From NCBI GenBank assembly GCA_052118425.1, contig JBQKHF010000014.1: a stretch of DNA of 64,000 nt; one strand, 5' to 3'. The stretch's first letter is position 1; the number at the start of each line of letters is the position of its first letter. A program made the translations under genes and the position numbers. The DNA comes from Roseburia_C sp900315735 (GTDB lineage Bacteria > Bacillota > Clostridia > Lachnospirales > Lachnospiraceae). This document shows positions 45,087-51,497 of the stretch, piece after piece. The notes beneath the pieces are model-generated. The model did not search any database and was not told the DNA's origin. It saw nothing but the letters and a program-made list of their open reading frames with translations.

Positions 45087-45115
45087 CTTAACTTAATCCT
45101 CCTTTTTCCACCTGC

Positions 45116-45153
45116 AGAAGCTGACACTAGCAGCTTCCTGCGGATATTTGGCA
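45116..45153 (+). repeat. R1 hairpin repeat, copy 6
   Basis: CAGAAGCTGACACTAGCAGCTTCTG is a good palindrome, then CGGATATTTGGCA, then the U-tract side of the next terminator. Confidence 0.7.
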
Positions 45154-45155
45154 AT

Positions 45156-45214
45156 ATAAAAAGTGTGCACCTATCTTATAAGTTGGACTTACGCTGATAA
45201 GCTACACACTTTTT
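45156..45214 (-). terminator. Stem-loop / probable terminator upstream of the MATE gene
   Basis: AAAAAGTGTG (45158-45167) pairs with CACACTTTTT (45205-45214), and CTTAT/ATAAG pair inside the loop. The minus strand reads into U5. Confidence 0.65.
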
Positions 45215-45258
45215 CATTGCATTATATATTATATCATGTGCGACAACAGGTGCACACC

Positions 45259-45319
45259 TACGAGAAACACGCTTTGCGAGTTTCTCGAGTTATCGCGGTG
45301 CTCGCCAAATCTGCATGTA
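45259..45319 (+). repeat. R2 repeat, longest copy
   Basis: TACGAGAAACACGCTTTGC-GAG (as at 23173) is followed by TTTCTCGAG and then GTGCTCGCCAAATCTGCATG (as at 16509). It shows that the two fragments seen elsewhere belong to one unit. No gene is visible in 45087-45443 apart from repeats and terminators. Confidence 0.65.
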
Positions 45320-45345
45320 AACATGCGATTTTTCTCGCTACTCGC

Positions 45346-45393
45346 GTAAAAAAACGAGTAACAAAACTGGATTTACGCAATTTTGCTACTCGT
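45346..45393 (-). terminator. Terminator of the sdpRI-like pair
   Basis: ACGAGTA-CAAAA (45354-45366) pairs with TTTTG-TACTCGT (45381-45393) around ATTTACGC. U7 follows on the minus strand. Confidence 0.85.
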
Positions 45394-45443
45394 TCAGAAG
45401 TTATTATATTTTTCTTTTCGGAAAAAGTCAAACAAAAATTAAC

Positions 45444-46079
45444 TTAGGAAATTGTTTTCCGATAATACAGATAAGAATAGATTACCGGCAGAATGCATGG
45501 GATAATGGAAAGAGCAAGAAGTATCCATACATTTTGAAACGGTGAGGTTACAATCAGAACAATTCCACCCACCATCATACATTTTCCTCCAAACCGATGG
45601 GTATGATACCAATTGTCAGAGTCACATAATGCCCATGGAACACGAAAACCAATGCTATAGTTTGCTTTTATTTTTGGAATAAAATTGCCTAAAATGAGAT
45701 AAAAGACTCCAATAAGCAATCCACAAAGAAACTCAATATTAAGTTGATATCCTAAATTGTATACATAGATTGCGTTGCAGACAAGCAAAGAAACCAGTGG
45801 GCAAATCCATAAAACAACCATGAATACTTTTTTGTTGATATTTTTTGCCTTGGGATCAATATTGGTTACAACCACACATATAAAATGTATGCATAACAGG
45901 ATTACCAGAAGTCCAAACACAGCAAAGGCTTTGGATTGATACCCATCTGGTTGATTTTCCGTTCCAAAATGTGTTGCAATAGAATCTGGTAGTTGCTTCC
46001 ATAAAAGTAAACCTATGACGATTGGCAATAACGTTATGATGGATGTAAACACTAACATTTTTTTATGTTGTCTGATCAT
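45444..46079 (-). CDS. SdpI-like DUF1648 membrane protein
   Basis: The start (MLVFTSIITLLPIVIGLLLW, then LPDSIATHFGTENQPDGYQSK) is the DUF1648 motif. About six membrane segments follow and the SdpI C-terminal pattern IGFRVPWALCDSDNWYHTHR. In Bacillus subtilis SdpI protects from the SdpC toxin and signals to SdpR. It overlaps the ArsR gene by 17 bases. No sdpABC toxin genes are in the window, so it may serve immunity or membrane-stress sensing only. Confidence 0.88.
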   Translation of the reverse strand: MIRQHKKMLVFTSIITLLPIVIGLLLWKQLPDSIATHFGTENQPDGYQSKAFAVFGLLVILLCIHFICVVVTNIDPKAKNINKKVFMVVLWICPLVSLLVCNAIYVYNLGYQLNIEFLCGLLIGVFYLILGNFIPKIKANYSIGFRVPWALCDSDNWYHTHRFGGKCMMVGGIVLIVTSPFQNVWILLALSIIPCILPVIYSYLYYRKTIS

Positions 46080-46347
46080 GATCTTCTCCTCCTTTTAATT
46101 CGCTGAGCCATAAAAGAATCTCCTCAAGCACCGTGGCATTAAGCTCATAATAAATAAATTTGCCCTCCCTCTCGTCACGAATTAAATCAGCATCCTTTAA
46201 AACAGACAGATGACGGGAGATTGCCGCACCCGAAATTGAAAAATGATTGCTAATCTCGCCAGCAGACAATCGTGACTGCTTGAGTAGATTAAGTATTTCA
46301 CGTCTTGTAGGATCAGCAAGCGCATGAAGCGTGTCCTGCATTCCCAA
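46063..46347 (-). CDS. ArsR-family repressor, SdpR-like
   Basis: A small winged helix protein: ALADPTRREILNLLK, then AGEISNHFSISGAAISRHLSVL (recognition helix) and DEREGKFIYYEL. No metal-binding cysteines are present, as in SdpR. AGGAGGG lies 6 bases before a TTG at 46347, which I take as the start; the ATG at 46341 is 12 bases away and possible. The promoter overlaps a long palindrome, so autorepression is likely, with SdpI as the membrane partner that titrates it. Confidence 0.85.
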   Translation of the reverse strand: MGMQDTLHALADPTRREILNLLKQSRLSAGEISNHFSISGAAISRHLSVLKDADLIRDEREGKFIYYELNATVLEEILLWLSELKGGEDHDQTT

Positions 46348-46361
46348 ATTTATCCCTCCTT

Positions 46362-46390
46362 CATTTAACATTTAAGTTAAATGTTAAATG
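46362..46390. promoter_or_regulatory. Operator palindrome of the SdpR-like repressor
   Basis: A 29-bp palindrome built of CATTTAACATTTAA and its complement TTAAATGTTAAATG around one unpaired base. It lies just downstream of the -10 box, where binding would block the polymerase. Confidence 0.8.
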
Positions 46391-46391
46391 T

Positions 46392-46419
46392 ATTGTAACA
46401 TGATACTTTTATTTGTCAA
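46392..46419 (-). promoter_or_regulatory. Promoter of the sdpRI-like pair
   Basis: TTGACA (46419-46414), a 16-base spacer and TACAAT (46397-46392) on the minus strand. Confidence 0.75.
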
Positions 46420-46462
46420 GAGGCCCATTCTTAATTATTTCCCAAAGGATAAAACTACCGCA

Positions 46463-47521
46463 CTAATCTTCTTCCTGCTCTTCTCCTTCCAGAAACGCCT
46501 TTATCTTCTCACCATCTTCCGGCCGGATTTCTCCGTGAGAATTTCCATCAAAGGTAATATATTCGTAGGTCTTTCCTGCCTGCTCCAATGCTTCTGTTAA
46601 TTTGTCCGCCTGTGCGATGGATACTTTTTCATCTCCGGTGGCATGAATGATAAGCAGTGGTGTATTGATTTCGTCTGCCCAATAAGTTGCAGAACGCTTC
46701 TCATACTCCTCCGGCATCTCTTCCGGTGAACCGCCTACCAGAGAATCAAATACAGTTTGCATATCACTTCTTTCCTCATATGCCATAAAGCAGTCGGAAA
46801 GACCGGATATAATAACTGCCTTATTTACACGTTCATCCCGTCTCAACACTTCATAAGTCATCATTCCGCCTCTGGAAATACCCATCATATTTATGGCAGC
46901 CTTGTCAATATAAGAGAATTGCTCACACAAATCTAAAAGCCGCATAACATCATCCACATCTGCTCCGCCAAACTGGTCTTCTCCTTCACTGTTTCCACAG
47001 CCCCTGTAGTTTGATGCAATGCAGATGGTATGCAGCTGATAGGCATAAAAGCAGGTTTCTATATTTTCCAATGCACCGTAATCCTGATTTCCACCATGAT
47101 TATAAATAAGACATGAAGTCTCTTTTCCATCCAGCAAATCTTTTGGTGCACTAAAATATCCCTCAATTTTCAAGCCATCACTATCATAATAAAACCGATA
47201 GGATACATATTCTGATAAATCAATTCCTGCCTGGCTCTCATAATCTGCCAGATTTATTTTTTCATATTCCGTAATTCCTGCCTGATGAAAGTTCTCTTCT
47301 ACCAGTTCTTCTGCGGTCAACGATGCCTTATCCGCAGACGTAATTTCTGTTTCTACCTGTGTTTCTGTTTCCTTTTCCATCTGCGTCGCTGTTTCCACTT
47401 TATTTTCTGTCTCAGCCTTCGTTTTATTTTTTCCCCGATTTCCTGCCACTACAACTATAATCACCGCCAGAATAATAACTCCAAGCAGTACTCCAATTCC
47501 AATAACCTTTTTCTTTTTCAT
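46463..47521 (-). CDS. Membrane-anchored alpha/beta hydrolase
   Basis: A basic start and one helix (about residues 6-27) are followed by an acidic, Glu-Thr-rich linker (about 35-65), then a prolyl-oligopeptidase-like hydrolase domain: CLIYNHGGNQDYG, nucleophile elbow GISRGGMM, Asp in HATGDEKVS and His in DGNSHGEI. It is probably an extracellular esterase or peptidase held at the membrane. There is no lipobox cysteine. I chose the second of two adjacent ATGs for ribosome-site spacing. Confidence 0.82.
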   Translation of the reverse strand: MKKKKVIGIGVLLGVIILAVIIVVVAGNRGKNKTKAETENKVETATQMEKETETQVETEITSADKASLTAEELVEENFHQAGITEYEKINLADYESQAGIDLSEYVSYRFYYDSDGLKIEGYFSAPKDLLDGKETSCLIYNHGGNQDYGALENIETCFYAYQLHTICIASNYRGCGNSEGEDQFGGADVDDVMRLLDLCEQFSYIDKAAINMMGISRGGMMTYEVLRRDERVNKAVIISGLSDCFMAYEERSDMQTVFDSLVGGSPEEMPEEYEKRSATYWADEINTPLLIIHATGDEKVSIAQADKLTEALEQAGKTYEYITFDGNSHGEIRPEDGEKIKAFLEGEEQEED

Positions 47522-47529
47522 CATTTCTC

Positions 47530-48018
47530 CTACGCTTCCATCCTTACCGCTTCGATTTTTGCCACCCAGTCTTTTCCATGATATACCACAAATTTATACT
47601 GCTGTTGCGGTGTTGATACAAGAATGCTCTGTGAAATCAGGAAATTGCTTCCCATCTTCACCTCTGTAACCTGCTTTAACGGAATCGTTACTGCCTTTTC
47701 TCCAATATTAAATGCATGTGCACTAAAAGACAGGCTTTCTGTGGTCAGCAGCAATTTGCCACCAGTTGATACAAGCCCGGAAGAAAGATTTGCAGCACCA
47801 AGTGCCAGTGGCTTCTCTCCCTGTCCCAATAAACGTCCATACACATATACCCCAGGGTATTTTTCCGGCTGCTTTATCTCTGTATGAATCGCAACATTGC
47901 TTAAATCCACATAGTTTTCCTCAGACACAATAATATAACTTCCACAATACGCACAGTTTTTCTGCTCCGGCTGAAATGGTGCTCCACAGTTCGGACAGTT
48001 TAATGCCTTTATTTTCAT
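47530..48018 (-). CDS. Zinc-ribbon protein with GRAM/PH-like domain
   Basis: The start holds a zinc ribbon (CPNCGAPF, CAYCGSY, residues 8-27). After a linker, the last 90 residues look like a PH/GRAM-type beta domain (GKLLLTTESLSFSAHAFN, then IPLKQVTEVKMGS and KFVVYHGKDWV). No membrane helix. The role is unknown; GRAM-like domains often bind membranes. It lies between the alpha/beta hydrolase and the small gene at 48040 on the same strand. Confidence 0.72.
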   Translation of the reverse strand: MKIKALNCPNCGAPFQPEQKNCAYCGSYIIVSEENYVDLSNVAIHTEIKQPEKYPGVYVYGRLLGQGEKPLALGAANLSSGLVSTGGKLLLTTESLSFSAHAFNIGEKAVTIPLKQVTEVKMGSNFLISQSILVSTPQQQYKFVVYHGKDWVAKIEAVRMEA

Positions 48019-48039
48019 CTTCTCATACTCCTTTATCTG

Positions 48040-48213
48040 CTATTCTATAATCTCATACTGCATCAGTTCGTATTTTAACTTGCTTCCCTCCATAATTTCT
48101 GCCGGAAGAAGTGCTCTTGCCACAAGTTTCAAATCATCTGAAGCAATATCTGTCCGCTTTAAATTTGCATAGTCTCCATCGATGGATACGACTTCGTAAT
48201 ACCATGTTTCCAT
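48040..48213 (-). CDS. Small DUF3006-like protein (57 aa)
   Basis: A short frame from ATG at 48213: METWYYEVVSIDGDYANLKR, then ARALLPAEIMEGSKLKYE and a final QYEIIE. This pattern (short beta strands, LPxE.xEGxxL) resembles DUF3006-type single-barrel proteins. GGGAG precedes the ATG at a rather long spacing of 11. It is 21 bases upstream of the zinc-ribbon gene in the same direction, which supports it as real. Confidence 0.62.
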   Translation of the reverse strand: METWYYEVVSIDGDYANLKRTDIASDDLKLVARALLPAEIMEGSKLKYELMQYEIIE

Positions 48214-48232
48214 ATTCTATAGCTCCCTTCTT

Positions 48233-48594
48233 GTTAAAATATTTGTAAGGGGAGTGGGAAATGTGATGCCAGTTTTCTTCCGGAGGAAATGTGATGTAAT
48301 ATCCACAGTATTTGCCGGAATGTGAATGCATGATAAAGACTGTTAGGGGCACTTGGAATTTTGTCTGACATCAGGCAACGCTGGCACAGGGATGTGCCAG
48401 CGAGGTGCATCTGAGCATGGACGCGAATTTGCACCGGTTGCCAGAAAAAAAATAAAATTTAAATCAAAATTCTTAGTACCCCTTACAGTTTTTATGCCGC
48501 ATTCACACCCGGCAAATGCTGTAGATATTCAAGCACTACTGTCGAAAGATTACCGCCAGTCTCTTTTTCCACTCGCCCTTCGAATCATTTTATC
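48233..48594 (+). repeat. R3 long-palindrome element, copy C
   Basis: About 362 bp. Arms pair TATTTGCCGG-TGTGAATGC with GCATTCACA-CCGGCAAAT, and farther out AAGGG-GAGTGG with CCACTC-CCCTT. The head (48346-48482) begins GGGGCACT and ends AGTACCCC. Its inner stem is GGTGCA/TGCACC where copy B has GGCGCA/TGCGCC. It fills the gap between the DUF3006-like gene and the C39-like gene; I see no true gene in 48214-48630. Confidence 0.86.
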
Positions 48595-48630
48595 AAGAAT
48601 TATAGCAGATTTTCGTAAAGAATGCCACTT

Positions 48631-49494
48631 CTACTGATACACCCATAAATCCCGAATCTGGCTCATAAGGTCCTCTATCTTCCAGGTCTTATTGCTGTTC
48701 TTTTTGCTGTTGGAATCGTTCACTATTATTTTTCCATCGGAATCTACTCCTGTTAATACAATAAAATGTCCGGATGTGGTAAAATCTCCTGGTCCCATGA
48801 TACAGATAATCGGATGTCCCTGGGATAATTCCTGTATGATGATATCTTCATTGAGGCTCATTTCCTGTGCTGATAAACCAAGCTTTGTGGCTAGCTCTGT
48901 CATCATGCTCCAGGCGGAACCGCTGCCATTGACATAGAAGCCCTCCTCCTGTGCCATCTGGGCAACGGCATAGGGATTCATGGAAGTATCTCCAGTCAAC
49001 CCTACATAAACCATGGACAATGCTGCCGGGCCACATCCTGTGATTGCAAGGAAATTATCTCCATAGGTTCTATAGCCCCAACGCTCGTCCCACTGAAGGA
49101 AAAGCGGTATTTTACCATCTACTACATCCGATGAAATATCAATCGGCTGCTCATTATTTCCATTCTTCTTATAATCAAGCACAAACTGTCTTGCTTCTTC
49201 ATTTTTCTCGTAAAGCTGTATCAGGCTGTCCGGATATCCCTCCGCCGTAAGTGTTGCCTCTGATTTTACATTCCAGTGATTTAAGAAGCCTTGCACCAAC
49301 GATGTTCTGCCTGTGGCAAAAACTACCAGCAGAATTACTGCTGCCACGAATATTCTCTTGATTCTTTGCATTCTTCTTGCTCTTTTCCGTCGTATGCTCC
49401 GCTTTCTCATTTCTTTTGCATGTTGTGCATTCCGTTGTCCTGCTGCCCTTGATTGTTGTACGTTTCGTTGTCCTGCATGTTCTGACTGCATCAT
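48631..49494 (-). CDS. C39-like cysteine peptidase, membrane anchored
   Basis: A very basic N-terminus (RKRSIRRKRARRMQRIKR) and one membrane helix (about residues 47-62) place the rest outside. The C-terminal half is a peptidase C39-like domain: Cys in TGCGPAALSMVY, His in SGHFIVLTGVD and Asn/Asp in VNDSNSKK. There is no ABC transporter domain, so it is not a bacteriocin exporter; a cell-wall or substrate-processing role is possible. Start at 49494, because AAGGGGTG lies 7 bases before it. That ribosome site is inside a terminator-like hairpin (49496-49555). Confidence 0.82.
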   Translation of the reverse strand: MMQSEHAGQRNVQQSRAAGQRNAQHAKEMRKRSIRRKRARRMQRIKRIFVAAVILLVVFATGRTSLVQGFLNHWNVKSEATLTAEGYPDSLIQLYEKNEEARQFVLDYKKNGNNEQPIDISSDVVDGKIPLFLQWDERWGYRTYGDNFLAITGCGPAALSMVYVGLTGDTSMNPYAVAQMAQEEGFYVNGSGSAWSMMTELATKLGLSAQEMSLNEDIIIQELSQGHPIICIMGPGDFTTSGHFIVLTGVDSDGKIIVNDSNSKKNSNKTWKIEDLMSQIRDLWVYQ

Positions 49495-49495
49495 A

Positions 49496-49555
49496 AAAAA
49501 ACACCCCTTTTTCATTCTTTACCTTTAGTAAAGCACATGAAAAAGGAGTGTTTTT
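49496..49555 (-). terminator. Terminator hairpin that contains the C39 gene's ribosome site
   Basis: A 19-bp stem (49496-49514 with 49537-49555; a few mismatches) plus an inner CTTTAC/GTAAAG stem. On the minus strand the 3' arm contains AAAAAGGGGTG and is followed by U7, which runs straight into the ATG at 49494. It ends the upstream zinc-ribbon gene and can also control the C39 gene. Confidence 0.75.
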
Positions 49556-49625
49556 AAAGATATTCTATTTCATTTCTTAGATTATTCTTAACGGAAAAAT
49601 AAATTTCTAAGTAATATATTAATAT

Positions 49626-50681
49626 TTACCAGTCGCTGTCCCAGTCAGAAGAATTAGAATCCCAGCTGTCATTGGAATCCCAGTCATATCCACTGTCGTA
49701 ACTACTACTGGAACTGCTATCTGAACTGTCTGAGCCATAATGCTCTTCATAATATCTGCTGTCTTCAAAATCGGTAATGCTGTTATCCCAGTTGTAACCA
49801 TTCTCATAAGTCATTTCATAATCAGAACGGTTATTTAAAATATCATCCGGTACCTCATCGCTGTCTATCTTATCATAGTCATAACCATCATACTCGAACC
49901 AGTTATTATGACTATGTACATAGACCGTATTTTGGTACTGGTAATAACTTGCCTTCTTGTAATTATGTATCGGAATCAGAACGATTAAAAAGCACATCAG
50001 GAAACAAACGGCACAGGTCAGAAATTTCTTTCCTGCAAATCCCTGATATATCTTTTCAAATACCGAGCTTTTCTTCTTTAACCCGCATACGATAAGGTCT
50101 AATATCACTGCTACCGGCACTGCGGCAATCAGTGCAACAAAAAGTGCCGTTCCAATTCCCCGGTATAATGTATCTAACACAAAGAGTACAAAGGAACCAA
50201 AGAAGAAAAGAAAGAATGCTCCAATCCAGGCAAAGATTCTTCCTATTACCTTTCCTGTTGACATTGGCTTTGTTGTTCTTCCATAACCGCTGTTTCTTAC
50301 ATTTCCAGCCTGATTATGTTCCTTCTGGTTTAAGATTTCCTCTTTTAACTTAAGATACAACTCATTTACCGCATAGGCTTCATCGGTTCCCTGATAGCGG
50401 ATTGCCCGCTCTCCGTTTGCCTTGTTCTTATAGACAATGACATTCTGACCTTCCCGGTAAATACCAAAGGCTTTTGGCTGCGTGTAATTGATTCCGATAA
50501 AGAATCTCGTCACTTCATACGGTGGCAGATTCCGTGCCTGATACCACTGTTGCAACTCTTCAATAGTTTTTGGCGTGTGGTCCGCAGTACGCTTTACTGC
50601 CTGATTTGTGGCTCCACAATAGGGACATTTTTCATCTGTTTCCTTAATGATGGAGCCACAGTATTCACATTTAATCTCCAT
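49626..50681 (-). CDS. Zinc-ribbon membrane protein with Asp/Ser/Trp-rich tail
   Basis: Residues 1-26 form a zinc ribbon (CEYCGS, CPYCGA). A cytoplasmic domain follows (about 40-115). Then there are three hydrophobic helices (about 146-168, 175-196, 217-233) and an outside part rich in Tyr and Asp that ends in a low-complexity run (SDSSDSSSSSSYD, then WDSNDSWDSN). The overall family is not recognised. The tail may bind metal ions or cell-wall components; that is a guess from composition. It is a single leftward gene ending in the hairpin at 49496-49555. Confidence 0.75.
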   Translation of the reverse strand: MEIKCEYCGSIIKETDEKCPYCGATNQAVKRTADHTPKTIEELQQWYQARNLPPYEVTRFFIGINYTQPKAFGIYREGQNVIVYKNKANGERAIRYQGTDEAYAVNELYLKLKEEILNQKEHNQAGNVRNSGYGRTTKPMSTGKVIGRIFAWIGAFFLFFFGSFVLFVLDTLYRGIGTALFVALIAAVPVAVILDLIVCGLKKKSSVFEKIYQGFAGKKFLTCAVCFLMCFLIVLIPIHNYKKASYYQYQNTVYVHSHNNWFEYDGYDYDKIDSDEVPDDILNNRSDYEMTYENGYNWDNSITDFEDSRYYEEHYGSDSSDSSSSSSYDSGYDWDSNDSWDSNSSDWDSDW

Positions 50682-50759
50682 AGCTACATAAACCCTTTCT
50701 CCATAAAACTCCTGTTACTTTCATACTATTCTATTCTTCCGGCTTCTGCAAGTACAAAA

Positions 50760-51497
50760 CTACAGCAAAAATTTTATTTCTGCTAAAAATTCCCGCAGCA
50801 TATTGTTCGGAAGATAAACCGGAGTAGATTTTGCTGCTATTCCGCAGATATTGTCCAGTCCATATTTTCGTGCAATCTGCTTTGCCCGGAACAGATGAAA
50901 GTCATTGGTGATGATTCCAACTGATGCCCCCTCTTTTATCAAAGCTTTGCTATATTCCATATTCTGTTCCGTATTTAAGGACTTATCCTCTAAGAGAATC
51001 CGGGACGCATCAATTCCCTGTTCTTTTAAATACCGTGCCATTCCCTCGGCTTCGGAATATGGCTCATTTGCACCCTGTCCACCGGATACGATACAGATTG
51101 TCTTTGGATTATCCTCTAAATATTCCACTGCCTCATCCAGCCGGTATTTTAAAGCAACACTTGGTCCGCTTTCCCTCACCTGTGCCCCCAGCACAATAAT
51201 GTAGTCAAGTCCCGCTTCGCCTTTTTCATTCATCTGACTTATGATGCAGCCTTCTACAATGAAAAATGCTGTAAATCCAACTGCAACTACAGCAATGCAG
51301 ATTCCCTTAACCAGCCGTGGAACTTTCTTCCAAAAAGATTTCCTGATGGAATATCCAAACAGAAATAAAAGGAGTGCAAGCCCAATCCACACCAGGAAAA
51401 ATGATGTTCCGGAACCCGTTGCCAGTACCATCCCCGAATAAATAACACAAAGCACTGCCAGTACCGTAAATATTCGAAAAGCTATTTTTTTCTTCAT
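50760..51497 (-). CDS. YdcF/SanA/ElyC-type DUF218 membrane protein
   Basis: Three N-terminal membrane helices are followed by the DUF218 domain: YIIVLGAQVRESGPS, CIVSGGQGANEPYSEAEG, LLEDKSLNTEQNMEYS and ITNDFHLFRAKQIA. ElyC and SanA act in envelope or lipid-carrier metabolism. The start at 51497 overlaps the stop of the YfhO gene (ATGA), so translation is coupled. It is the third gene of an envelope operon with LtaS-like and YfhO-like proteins. Confidence 0.9.
   Translation of the reverse strand: MKKKIAFRIFTVLAVLCVIYSGMVLATGSGTSFFLVWIGLALLLFLFGYSIRKSFWKKVPRLVKGICIAVVAVGFTAFFIVEGCIISQMNEKGEAGLDYIIVLGAQVRESGPSVALKYRLDEAVEYLEDNPKTICIVSGGQGANEPYSEAEGMARYLKEQGIDASRILLEDKSLNTEQNMEYSKALIKEGASVGIITNDFHLFRAKQIARKYGLDNICGIAAKSTPVYLPNNMLREFLAEIKFLL

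Noticed and set aside
13357..48594. R3 as a tRNA, tmRNA or group II intron remnant
   Set aside because: The head lacks T-loop and anticodon features of tRNA and the domain V-type motif of group II introns; no reverse transcriptase is nearby.
48353..48637. Plus-strand frame of 94 codons in R3 copy C
   Set aside because: Same reason as for copy B; it also runs into the C39-like gene antisense.
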